DNA of 5,773 nt from Syntrophobacterales bacterium (GCA_020052215.1 JAGVPN010000510.1:1-5773), one strand, 5' to 3'. Shown: positions 1 to 5,740, counted from the first letter of the stretch. Notes: a model not told the origin generated them from the sequence alone. Made by a program: numbers and translations.

Positions 1-8
1 ATCATCGG

Positions 9-1772
9 TTGCAGGAGGTGGAAGAGCCCAACCTGATGCGGAACATCTTCCCGTACACGGAAGTGGCCCGCATCGACTTCGACTACAAGTTCGTCATGCC
101 CCAACCCCCCGAGGAGATGTTGCTCACCGACACCACCTTCCGGGATGGGCAGCAGGCCCGGCCCCCCTATACCGTGGGCCAGATCGTGGATATCTTCGAC
201 CTGCTCCACCGCCTGTCGGGTCCCAAGGGGATCGTCCGGCAGACCGAGTTTTTCCTCTATAGCGCCAAGGACAAAGAGGCCGTGGAGCAATGCCGGACCC
301 GGGGCTATACCTACCCGGAAATCACCGGCTGGATCCGGGCCCACGCCTCGGACCTGGCCCTGGTGAAAGAGATGGGGCTCAAAGAAACCGGCATCCTCAC
401 CTCGGTGTCCGATTACCACATCTTCCTGAAGCTGAATTGGGGCCGGAAAAAGGCTATGGAGGAATACCTGTCCATCGTCAGGGCGGCCCTGGATATGGAC
501 ATTATCCCCCGGTGCCACTTCGAGGACGTCACCCGGGCCGACATCTACGGCTTTTGCGTCCCCTTCGCCATCGAGTTGATGAAGTTGCGGGAAGAGAGCG
601 GTGTCGACATCAAGATGCGGCTGTGCGACACCATGGGCTATGGCGTGCCTTATCCCGGCGCCGCCCTGCCCCGGAGCGTCCCCAAGCTGGTGCGGGCCAT
701 GATCGACGATGCCGGAGTACCGGGCTATCTCCTGGAGTGGCACGGGCACAACGATTTCCATAAAGTCCTGGTTAACAGCGTCACCGCCTGGCTCTACGGC
801 TGCGGCGCGGTGAACGGGGCGCTCTTGGGTTTCGGGGAGCGCACCGGCAACGCCCCCATCGAGGGCATGCTGGTTGAGTACATTTCGCTCCGGGGCGCCA
901 CCGACGGCATTGACACCAGGGTGATCAGCGAGATTGGCGAGTATTTCGAGCGGGAACTGCGCTATCACATTCCACCCAATTACCCCTTCGTGGGGAAGAA
1001 CTTCAACAACACCAGCGCCGGCATCCACGCCGACGGGCTCCTCAAGAACGAGGAGATCTACAACGCCTTCGATACGGCCAAGATCCTGAACCGGCCTATC
1101 CGAATCACCATTACCGACAAATCCGGCAAGGCCGGCATCGTCCATTGGCTCAATTCCCGGCTGAAGCTGGAAGGGGAACGGGCGGTGGACAAGAACCACC
1201 CCGGGGTGGCCAAGATTTTTAAGCGCATCATGGAACTGTATGAGTCCGGCCGGTGCACCACCATCTCCGACGAAGAGATGGAGAACCTGGCCCGCCGTTA
1301 CCTCTCCGAGCTCTTTGTCTCGGAATTCGACCAGCTCAAGCAGAAGGCCTACAAGCTGGCGGCCCACCTGGCCGCGGACCTGGCCTTGTCGGAAGATATC
1401 CGCTCCATGGAGCCGGCGCGGATGGAGCCCATCCTGCAAAAAGCCCTGGACAATTTTCCCTTCACCCAGTTCATGTATGTGGTCAACCTGGATGGGCGCA
1501 AGATCACCAAGAATATCACTCACATTGTTGACCGGGCCAAGTACGCCGAGATGAAACTGGATGAGGACCTGTCCAACCGCACCTGGTTTATCGAACCCAT
1601 CAAGACGGGCAAGGTATTTGTCTCGGACTTCTATACCTCCCGGTTTACCGGCGCCGTGTGCATCACCGTAAGCGTACCGGTGCGCAATGACGCCGATGAA
1701 ATCCAGGGAATTCTGGGCATGGATATCCGGTTCGAGGCCCTGGCCAAGATGGAGCAGGACGGCGAAATCTAA
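9..1772 (+). CDS. Re-citrate synthase / isopropylmalate synthase-family enzyme with C-terminal Cache-like sensor domain
   Basis: This is a cytosolic DRE-TIM metallolyase, a family that condenses acetyl-CoA with a 2-oxo acid. The barrel covers residues about 35-330. It shows TFRDGQQ (43-49; D46 a likely metal ligand), CDTMGYG (206-212), HGHND (245-249, the HxH metal ligands) and GFGERTGN (274-281). SAGIH (336-340) follows, as in homocitrate/citramalate-type enzymes. From memory, the overall sequence resembles Re-citrate synthases of clostridia and Syntrophus more than true LeuA; the exact substrate is inferred. After a helical linker, residues about 465-587 look like a Cache/PDC domain (NRTWF 523-527, the SDFYTSRFTG stretch, ITVSVPV, GILGMDI) rather than the LeuA leucine-binding domain. 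No membrane segment or signal peptide is visible. Start: TTG at 9, but the frame is open to the left edge, so the real start may lie outside. ATG at 36 is an alternative, but AGGAGG at 13-18 is 17 nt away, too far to be its ribosome site. Confidence 0.85.
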   Translation: MQEVEEPNLMRNIFPYTEVARIDFDYKFVMPQPPEEMLLTDTTFRDGQQARPPYTVGQIVDIFDLLHRLSGPKGIVRQTEFFLYSAKDKEAVEQCRTRGYTYPEITGWIRAHASDLALVKEMGLKETGILTSVSDYHIFLKLNWGRKKAMEEYLSIVRAALDMDIIPRCHFEDVTRADIYGFCVPFAIELMKLREESGVDIKMRLCDTMGYGVPYPGAALPRSVPKLVRAMIDDAGVPGYLLEWHGHNDFHKVLVNSVTAWLYGCGAVNGALLGFGERTGNAPIEGMLVEYISLRGATDGIDTRVISEIGEYFERELRYHIPPNYPFVGKNFNNTSAGIHADGLLKNEEIYNAFDTAKILNRPIRITITDKSGKAGIVHWLNSRLKLEGERAVDKNHPGVAKIFKRIMELYESGRCTTISDEEMENLARRYLSELFVSEFDQLKQKAYKLAAHLAADLALSEDIRSMEPARMEPILQKALDNFPFTQFMYVVNLDGRKITKNITHIVDRAKYAEMKLDEDLSNRTWFIEPIKTGKVFVSDFYTSRFTGAVCITVSVPVRNDADEIQGILGMDIRFEALAKMEQDGEI

Positions 1773-1792
1773 GGGGCGTGGTGGTTTTTCGA

Positions 1793-1804
1793 CTGATTAA
1801 TCAG
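1793..1804. repeat. 12-bp perfect palindrome
   Basis: CTGATTAATCAG is a perfect dyad that ends inside the left arm of the following terminator. It could be a protein-binding site, but it lies downstream of a stop codon and may be chance. Confidence 0.35.
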
Positions 1805-1830
1805 GGCGCTCCCGGGTGGGCGCCCTTTGT
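1803..1830 (+). terminator. Probable intrinsic terminator of the synthase gene
   Basis: A 7-bp perfect stem, AGGGCGC (1803-1809) with GCGCCCT (1820-1826), encloses a 10-nt loop. A short interrupted T-run (TTTGTTCT) follows. It lies about 30 nt past the stop codon. The weak T-tract lowers the certainty. Confidence 0.65.
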
Positions 1831-1889
1831 TCTCTGGCAGGCTGGGAGGACCGGCTGCTTCTCGCCCCAGGCGCCCGGTAAGAAAATTT

Positions 1890-1917
1890 TTGACAAGAAA
1901 TTCAGGAATTCTCTGAT
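1890..1917 (+). promoter_or_regulatory. Candidate sigma70-type promoter for the mutase operon
   Basis: A perfect -35 hexamer TTGACA (1890-1895) is followed after 16 bp by TCTGAT (1912-1917), which matches TATAAT at 4 of 6. It would give a leader of about 170 nt ahead of the mutase gene. The spacer contains a GAATTC-centred imperfect dyad (about 1902-1916). The -10 is weak, so this is only a candidate. Confidence 0.4.
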
Positions 1918-2056
1918 AGGCAGGGGCGGGTGCGTCAGGTAGGCTGTATGGGGTTAAGTGTTGCCCCGGCGCGCGGCATAAAATTTTTTCCTTGTTCGAT
2001 ATTTCACGATAAGGTAAAGTTCAGCCGTTTTAGATTTTTCTATAGGGTGATTTTGC

Positions 2057-2075
2057 GATGAGCGCCCCGCTCATC
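2057..2075 (+). promoter_or_regulatory. 5' leader hairpin upstream of methylmalonyl-CoA mutase
   Basis: GATGAGCG (2057-2064) and CGCTCATC (2068-2075) form a perfect 8-bp stem with a CCC loop, ending 9 nt before the mutase ribosome-binding site. The stem encloses the ATG of a small upstream reading frame. It could affect mRNA stability or translation initiation, or be a DNA operator. No T-run follows, so it is not a terminator. Confidence 0.5.
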
Positions 2076-2105
2076 AAACGGATAGGGAGGATGGGACATG
2101 TCTGA
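2058..2105 (+). CDS. Possible 15-codon leader peptide overlapping the mutase start
   Basis: An ATG at 2058 opens a frame encoding [15 protein letters not shown] and stops at TGA 2103-2105, eight bases into the mutase gene. AGGGTGA (2044-2050) sits 7 nt upstream, an acceptable ribosome-binding site. Its position suggests translational coupling or a regulatory upstream ORF. A frame this short can occur by chance and there is no homology evidence. Confidence 0.25.
   Translation: MSAPLIKRIGRMGHV
2085..2090 (+). promoter_or_regulatory. Ribosome-binding site of the mutase large subunit
   Basis: GGGAGG lies 7 nt before ATG 2098, which fixes that start. Another ATG at 2091 directly abuts the site, is out of frame with the mutase, and is too close to be used. 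Confidence 0.8.
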
Positions 2106-3774
2106 CAAAGACCAGATGGATGGCCTCAAAGCGGCCCAGACCAAGTATGATGAGCGGGTGTCCAAGGTGTTGCAAAAGATGCCGGAGCGCAAAGCGGATT
2201 TTGCCAACACCTCGGGCATCCCCGTCAAGCGGGTTTATACTCCCCTGGATATGGCAGAGTTCGACTACCTGAAGCAGTTGGGTATGCCGGGCCAGTATCC
2301 CTACACCCGGGCGGTGCAGCCCACCGCCTACCGCGGCCGCTTCTGGACCATGCGGCAGTATGCCGGTTTCGCCACCGCCGAGGAGACCAACGAGCGCTAC
2401 CATTTCCTCCTGAAATCCGGCCAGACCGGGTTGAGCGTAGCCTTTGACCTCCCCACCCAGATCGGCTACGATTCCGATCACCCCCTGGCCCAGGGGGAAG
2501 TGGGCAAGGTCGGGGTGTGTATCGACTCCTTGTGGGACATAGAGAGACTGTTCCAGGGCATCCCTCTGGACCAGGTGTCCACCTCCATGACCATCAATTC
2601 GCCCTGCGCGGTCATCATGGCCATGTACCTGGCGGTGGCGGAGAAGCAAGGGGTGCCCTTCGATAAATTGCGCGGCACCGTGCAAAACGACATCCTGAAG
2701 GAATATCCGGCCCGGGGCACCTACATCTTTGCGCCCCGGCCCTCCATGCGCCTGATCACCGACATCTTCGCCTATTGCACCAAGGAAGTGCCCCAGTGGA
2801 ACACCATCAGCATCAGCGGCTACCACATCCGGGAAGCCGGCTCCACCGCGGTGCAGGAAGTCGCCTTCACCCTGGCCAACGGCATCGCCTACGTGGAGGC
2901 GGCCATCGCCGCGGGCATGAAGGTGGATGAATTCGGGCCCCGGCTGTCGTTTTTCTTCAACTCCCACTCCGATTTCCTGGAGGAAGTGGCCAAGTTCCGG
3001 GCCGCCCGGCGCCTGTGGGCCAAGATCATGAAGGAGCGCTTCAACGCCCAGGACCCCCGGTCCCTGATGCTCCGCTTCCACACCCAGACCGCGGGCTGCT
3101 CCTTGACGGCCCAGCAGCCCCTGAACAACATCATGCGGGTGGCCTTCCAGGCCATGAGCGCGGTGCTGGGCGGGACCCAGTCCCTGCACACCAACTCCTT
3201 TGACGAAGCCCTGGCCCTGCCCTCCGAGGTGGCGGTCCAGGTGGCGCTGCGCTCCCAGCAGGTGGTGGCCTTTGAGACCAACGTCTGCGATACCATCGAC
3301 CCCCTGGCAGGCTCCTACTACCTCGAGAACCTCACCGACGAAGTGGAGGCCCGGGCCCAGGAGTACATCGACCAGATCGACCGCATGGGCGGCGCCGTGG
3401 CGGCCATTGAAAAGGGCTTCATCCAGAAAGAGATCGGCGCCAGCGCCTACCGGTTCCAACGGGAGATCGAAAAAGGCGAGCGCATCATCGTGGGCCTGAA
3501 CCGCTTTCAGACCCACGAAGACAAGCTCACGGGCCTCCTCAAAGTTGACCCGGAGGTGGGCGCCAAACAGGTGGCCCGCCTCCAGGAACTGAAGAGCAGC
3601 CGGGACAATGCCGCCGTACACCTTGCCCTGGCGGAACTCAAGGTCGCAGCCGCAGGCACCGACAATCTTATGCCGCCCATCCTGAAGGCGGTCAAGGCCC
3701 TGGCCACCCTGGGCGAGGTCTGTGATACCCTGCGAGGGGTCTTCGGCGAATACGAAGCCCCGGCGCTGATCTGA
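2098..3774 (+). CDS. Methylmalonyl-CoA mutase large (catalytic) subunit, lacking the B12 domain
   Basis: This subunit carries the acyl-CoA-binding TIM barrel of a coenzyme B12-dependent mutase that interconverts (R)-methylmalonyl-CoA and succinyl-CoA. Family signatures are [10 protein letters not shown] (about 68-75), RQYAGF (86-91), [16 protein letters not shown] (112-127), [10 protein letters not shown] (194-203), [11 protein letters not shown] (238-248) and [13 protein letters not shown] (360-372). Diagnostic residues favour true methylmalonyl substrate. Y88 and R206 match Tyr89 and Arg207 of the Propionibacterium enzyme, where isobutyryl-CoA mutase has Phe and Gln. A115 argues against 2-hydroxyisobutyryl-CoA mutase, which has Asp there. 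H243 matches catalytic His244. At 558 aa it is full length for the split form and ends before any DxHxxG cobalamin motif; that domain is encoded separately at 3920. Propionyl-CoA metabolism is the expected role; direction cannot be told. The symbol varies between genomes (mcmA1, scpA, mutB), so none is assigned. Confidence 0.96.
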   Translation: MSDKDQMDGLKAAQTKYDERVSKVLQKMPERKADFANTSGIPVKRVYTPLDMAEFDYLKQLGMPGQYPYTRAVQPTAYRGRFWTMRQYAGFATAEETNERYHFLLKSGQTGLSVAFDLPTQIGYDSDHPLAQGEVGKVGVCIDSLWDIERLFQGIPLDQVSTSMTINSPCAVIMAMYLAVAEKQGVPFDKLRGTVQNDILKEYPARGTYIFAPRPSMRLITDIFAYCTKEVPQWNTISISGYHIREAGSTAVQEVAFTLANGIAYVEAAIAAGMKVDEFGPRLSFFFNSHSDFLEEVAKFRAARRLWAKIMKERFNAQDPRSLMLRFHTQTAGCSLTAQQPLNNIMRVAFQAMSAVLGGTQSLHTNSFDEALALPSEVAVQVALRSQQVVAFETNVCDTIDPLAGSYYLENLTDEVEARAQEYIDQIDRMGGAVAAIEKGFIQKEIGASAYRFQREIEKGERIIVGLNRFQTHEDKLTGLLKVDPEVGAKQVARLQELKSSRDNAAVHLALAELKVAAAGTDNLMPPILKAVKALATLGEVCDTLRGVFGEYEAPALI

Positions 3775-3793
3775 GCAGAGCTTTGAATGGCTA

Positions 3794-3821
3794 TAGGGGC
3801 GGGTTTAAAACCTGCCCCTAC
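3794..3821 (-). repeat. REP-like palindrome A with CTAC end
   Basis: TAGGGGCGGG (3794-3803) pairs with CCTGCCCCTA (3811-3820) over 10 bp with one G-T pair; the loop is TTTAAAA. Read on the - strand it begins GTAG (CTAC at 3818-3821 on +), the tag found at the foot of REP hairpins. It starts 20 nt after the mutase large-subunit stop codon. Confidence 0.65.
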
Positions 3822-3831
3822 AAGACCAAAT

Positions 3832-3890
3832 GTAGGGCGGGCATTGCCCGCCGATACCTTGGATTAACTGGTGCGTAAGACGCACCCTAC
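3832..3890. repeat. BIME-like pair of inverted REP-like hairpins (B and C)
   Basis: Hairpin B is GTAG (3832-3835) followed by GGCGGGC, loop ATT, GCCCGCC (3836-3852). Hairpin C is GGTGCGT, loop AAG, ACGCACC (3870-3886) followed by CTAC (3887-3890). The two are thus oppositely oriented copies of a GTAG-plus-hairpin design, as in bacterial interspersed mosaic elements. The stems differ in sequence, so they would be different REP subtypes. No RAYT transposase gene is in the window. Confidence 0.65.
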
Positions 3891-3907
3891 GGAAGACTTT
3901 TCGTAAC

Positions 3908-3913
3908 AGGAGA
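3908..3913 (+). promoter_or_regulatory. Ribosome-binding site of the mutase small subunit
   Basis: AGGAGA lies 6 nt before ATG 3920 and gives the small subunit its own strong initiation site, so it need not depend on coupling across the 145-bp spacer. Confidence 0.8.
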
Positions 3914-3919
3914 TAAAAA

Positions 3920-4324
3920 ATGCCGGAAGAAAGAAAGATCAGGGTGTTGACCGCCAAGCCCGGTTTGGACGGGCATGATCGGGGCATCAAAGTCATCTGC
4001 GCGGCCTTGCGGGATGCCGGCATGGAAGTGATCTACACCGGCCTCAGGCAGACCCCGGAGCAGATCGTGGCGGCCGCGGTCCAGGAAGATGCGGATGTCA
4101 TCGCCATGAGCGTGCTCTCCGGAGCCCACAACTACCTGTTCCCCCGGGTCATGGAACTGGTGAAGGAAAAAGGCATCGGTGATGTCCTGGTGATGGGCGG
4201 CGGCATTATTCCCGATGAGGACATTCCGCCCTTGAAGGCGGCCGGCATCGCCGCCATCTTCGGCCCCGGCACCGATACTGGCGACATTGTCGGTTTTATC
4301 CGGGAAAACGTCCGCAAAAACTGA
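3920..4324 (+). CDS. Methylmalonyl-CoA mutase small subunit, cobalamin-binding
   Basis: This 134-aa protein is a stand-alone B12-binding domain of the mutase. It shows the base-off/His-on motif DxHxxG as DGHDRG (17-22), where H19 is the expected lower cobalt ligand. SVLSG (64-68) and GGG with IIP (93-98) line the nucleotide-tail pocket in this Rossmann-like fold. Its length matches archaeal-type McmA2-like small subunits, about the size of the C-terminal domain of fused mutases. It should pair with the large subunit encoded 145 bp upstream to make the active enzyme. The order large then small is usual, but a spacer full of REP-like hairpins between them is less so. The chaperone gene meaB and the epimerase gene, often next in such operons, are absent: a terminator follows within 100 bp. 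A corrinoid protein for another mutase is possible but less likely given the neighbour. Confidence 0.95.
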   Translation: MPEERKIRVLTAKPGLDGHDRGIKVICAALRDAGMEVIYTGLRQTPEQIVAAAVQEDADVIAMSVLSGAHNYLFPRVMELVKEKGIGDVLVMGGGIIPDEDIPPLKAAGIAAIFGPGTDTGDIVGFIRENVRKN

Positions 4325-4334
4325 TCAAGGAAAT

Positions 4335-4357
4335 ATAGGGTGCGCACCGCGCCCTAT
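4335..4357. repeat. Palindrome D after the mutase small subunit
   Basis: ATAGGGTGCG (4335-4344) pairs with CGCGCCCTAT (4348-4357) over 10 bp with one T-G pair and a CAC loop. It resembles hairpin C (GGGTGCG core) but has ATAG rather than GTAG at its foot, so it may be a degenerate member of the same repeat group. It begins 11 nt past the stop codon and could protect the mRNA 3' end. Confidence 0.55.
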
Positions 4358-4417
4358 CATCAATTTTAGGCATCCAGTAGCACTGGCCTCTGGCCTGTGG
4401 TCATCATTATTTCGTCC

Positions 4418-4445
4418 GGGCGGACTTTCGTGTCCGCCCTTTTTT
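4418..4445 (+). terminator. Strong intrinsic terminator of the mutase operon
   Basis: GGGCGGAC (4418-4425) and GTCCGCCC (4432-4439) form a perfect 8-bp GC-rich stem with a TTTCGT loop, followed at once by six T's. This is a textbook rho-independent terminator and marks the mutase pair as its own unit. Confidence 0.88.
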
Positions 4446-4503
4446 CGTGGTTTTATATAAGGGTCATTTCCTTGCTTTCATATAAATTGGCAGTCAATGG
4501 GTG

Positions 4504-4551
4504 GCACAGGCTTTCCAGCCTGTGCTGGCGCAGGCTAAAGCCTGCGCCTAC
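4504..4551. repeat. Tandem REP-like hairpins E and F
   Basis: Hairpin E is GCACAGGCT, loop TTCC, AGCCTGTGC (4504-4525), a perfect 9-bp stem. Hairpin F is GGCGCAGGC, loop TAAA, GCCTGCGCC (4527-4548), also 9 bp, and ends in CTAC (4548-4551). The stems share a CAGGC core. Hairpin F and hairpin A both end CCTACAA, tying this cluster to the one between the mutase genes. From memory, similar palindromes recur in spacers of many environmental genomes. Confidence 0.65.
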
Positions 4552-4655
4552 AAAAGTAGCTCTTTGAACGCAACTCGGTATCAGCTAAATGCAAAGCAAA
4601 CCCGGCCTGAGGTTCAGTCAGAAGATGCGCCAGGGACCGGACTTCCCGGCTGACG

Positions 4656-4684
4656 TTGCCAAGGGGCGGGCCATGGGGTAAAAT
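4656..4684 (+). promoter_or_regulatory. Probable sigma70-type promoter of tatC
   Basis: TTGCCA (4656-4661, 5 of 6 match to TTGACA) and TAAAAT (4679-4684, 5 of 6 match to TATAAT) are spaced by the ideal 17 bp. Transcription would begin near 4691, about 100 nt before the tatC start and well downstream of the previous terminator. Confidence 0.6.
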
Positions 4685-4688
4685 GGCC
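4669..4688. promoter_or_regulatory. Dyad overlapping the tatC -10 element (possible operator)
   Basis: GGCCAT (4669-4674) and ATGGCC (4683-4688) are perfect inverted 6-mers separated by 8 bp. They straddle the -10 hexamer, where a repressor would block initiation. No regulator gene is nearby to support this, and the half-sites are short. Confidence 0.3.
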
Positions 4689-4690
4689 TC

Positions 4691-4798
4691 ATGCATCCAA
4701 GGCGCGGTTTCTGGAGATCCAGGTTGACGGAGCGAGGTGCGGTAGCCCAGGCTAACCCGGTTTTCGCCGGACCCCGGCGGGAGGAGCGCCGGCCGTGA
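4691..4798 (+). CDS. Possible 35-codon ORF overlapping the tatC start
   Basis: ATG at 4691 opens a 35-codon, arginine-rich frame ending in TGA 4796-4798, which overlaps the tatC GTG in a GTGA arrangement typical of coupled genes. The ATG coincides with the predicted transcription start, so it would be leaderless, with no ribosome site. I recognise no family; chance is quite possible. Confidence 0.2.
   Translation: MHPRRGFWRSRLTERGAVAQANPVFAGPRREERRP
4780..4786 (+). promoter_or_regulatory. Ribosome-binding site that decides the tatC start
   Basis: GGAGGAG ends 8 nt before GTG 4795 but 17 nt before the in-frame ATG 4804. Spacing therefore favours the GTG start. Confidence 0.7.
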
Positions 4799-5667
4799 CC
4801 ACCATGTCATTTCTGGAGCACCTGGAGGAACTCCGCCGCCGTCTCATTGTTTGCGTGGTGGCCGTTATCGTCTGTATGGCGGTCTCCTGGCCCCTGGTCC
4901 CCACGGTGCAGCATTTCATCACCCGGCCCCTACAAGAGCCCTCGGTCACCGAGAAATGGTCCTATGTCCTGGGGTCCTGGGCCGCGCAGAAATTTCCTGA
5001 CCTCGCCCAACGGGCGGGGGTGACGCCTACACCTCCCAAGGTTAATCCCCACCGGCTCAACTACATGGCCCCTCTGGAGCCGTTTTTCGTCCAGATGAAG
5101 ATCACCCTGATCACGGGGCTGGCCCTGGCTTTTCCCCTGATTCTCTACCAGATGTGGCTGTTTTTTGCGCCGGCCCTTTACCCCAAGGAAAAGAAGATTA
5201 TCTATTATTTCCTGCCGGTGGGCACGGTCGCCTTTGTCCTGGGAGATTTCTTTTTCCTCAAGCTGGTGTGGCCCCTGATCATCTCTTTTTCCCTGCGCTA
5301 TGAGAGCGAGTTCCTGTTTTCCATGCTCAACCTGACACAGTTTGTTAATTTCTGCCTGCGCCTGCTCCTGCTGTTCGGGTTGATCTTTGAATTGCCCCTG
5401 ATCCTGTTGATCCTGGCCAGGGTGGGGATCGTGCGAGTGGAGGCTTTGCGCCGCCAGCGGCGGGTGGCGATCCTGCTCAGCGCGGTGGTTGCGGCCTTTC
5501 ACGCCGACGTGCTCACCATGGCGGCCATCGCCATCCCCCTTTACGGCATGTATGAACTCTCTATCGTCACCGTCCGGTTATTCGGCGGCCCCCATAGCCG
5601 GGGCGAGGATTTGGAACCGGCCCCGGCACCGGCGGAACCGGGCCTGGGACCGCCAACGGCGCCGTAA
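4795..5667 (+). CDS. tatC: Sec-independent protein translocase subunit TatC
   Basis: TatC is the polytopic inner-membrane receptor that binds twin-arginine signal peptides and, with TatA/TatB, exports folded proteins. Signatures are FLEHLEELRRR (6-16) at the cytoplasmic N-terminus, FFAPALYPKEKK (123-134, conserved Glu E132), FGLIFELP (194-201, conserved E199) and PLYGMYELSI (248-257). Hydrophobic segments near 17-36, 102-124, 137-160, 184-208, 224-240 and 242-260 fit the six-helix topology. At 290 aa it is longer than the usual 240-260. The first periplasmic loop (about 37-100) carries roughly 30 extra residues, and the C-tail (265-290) is Pro/Ala-rich. The usual TPxD before the last helix reads FHAD (235-238): the Asp is kept but the prolines are lost. 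It starts with GTG and has its own probable promoter. Which Tat partners it uses cannot be seen here. Confidence 0.93.
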   Translation: MTTMSFLEHLEELRRRLIVCVVAVIVCMAVSWPLVPTVQHFITRPLQEPSVTEKWSYVLGSWAAQKFPDLAQRAGVTPTPPKVNPHRLNYMAPLEPFFVQMKITLITGLALAFPLILYQMWLFFAPALYPKEKKIIYYFLPVGTVAFVLGDFFFLKLVWPLIISFSLRYESEFLFSMLNLTQFVNFCLRLLLLFGLIFELPLILLILARVGIVRVEALRRQRRVAILLSAVVAAFHADVLTMAAIAIPLYGMYELSIVTVRLFGGPHSRGEDLEPAPAPAEPGLGPPTAP

Positions 5668-5713
5668 TCCCCGGGTCCTCAGGATTGCCTGCCCCGGACG
5701 CGGCCCCAGACTT

Positions 5714-5740
5714 CCTGCCTGATCCCACCGGGAGGGCAGG
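5714..5740 (+). other. Weak hairpin downstream of tatC
   Basis: CCTGCC (5714-5719) pairs with GGCAGG (5735-5740), and TCCC/GGGA (5723-5733) forms an inner stem, with an internal loop. No T-run follows, so a terminator role is doubtful. A lone TTGACA at 5755-5760 could be the -35 of a promoter whose -10 lies past the window edge. Confidence 0.3.

Larger units (their letters stand above)
1773..2097. other. 325-bp intergenic region between synthase and mutase genes
   Basis: This gap holds, in order, a 12-bp palindrome, a hairpin terminator, a candidate promoter, an AT-rich stretch (about 1979-2055) and a leader hairpin before the mutase ribosome site. I see no tRNA and no cobalamin-riboswitch B12 box (GCCACTG type), although the downstream enzyme uses B12. 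A weaker promoter-like pair, TTGTTC at 1992 and TAAAGT at 2015 with 17-bp spacing, is also present. Confidence 0.7.
4325..4794. other. 470-bp intergenic region between mutase small subunit and tatC
   Basis: It holds a palindrome, a small CCAGT/ACTGG hairpin (4374-4386), a strong terminator, an AT-rich stretch (about 4446-4490), paired REP-like hairpins and the tatC promoter region. About 4552-4655 shows nothing I can name. tatA/tatB, often next to tatC, are not here. Confidence 0.7.

Noticed and set aside
2074..3621. A 515-codon open frame on the - strand across the mutase gene
   Set aside because: It is antisense to an unmistakable mutase gene, is full of low-complexity Gly/His/Leu-rich stretches, and shows no family motif. 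High-GC third positions of the real gene explain the lack of stops.
3832..3852. Hairpin B considered as an intrinsic terminator between the mutase genes
   Set aside because: The stem is strong, but no T-run follows and a second inverted hairpin comes next. The GTAG foot fits a REP-like element better.
3794..3890. Repeated palindromes considered as a CRISPR array
   Set aside because: The units differ in stem sequence and spacing, are hairpins in alternating orientation, and there are no equal-length spacers or cas genes.
4374..4386. CCAGT-AGC-ACTGG considered as part of a cobalamin riboswitch
   Set aside because: It lies downstream of the B12-dependent mutase, just before a terminator. No B12 box or multi-stem architecture is visible around it.
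4535..4810. A 91-codon - strand frame in the spacer before tatC
   Set aside because: It runs through the REP-like hairpin and the tatC promoter and start. Its composition has no recognisable motif and the direction opposes every other gene, so I left it out.
4930..5502. A 190-codon - strand frame inside tatC
   Set aside because: It is Gln/His/Lys-rich because it is the complement of hydrophobic TatC codons, with no recognisable domain and no ribosome site that I could see.
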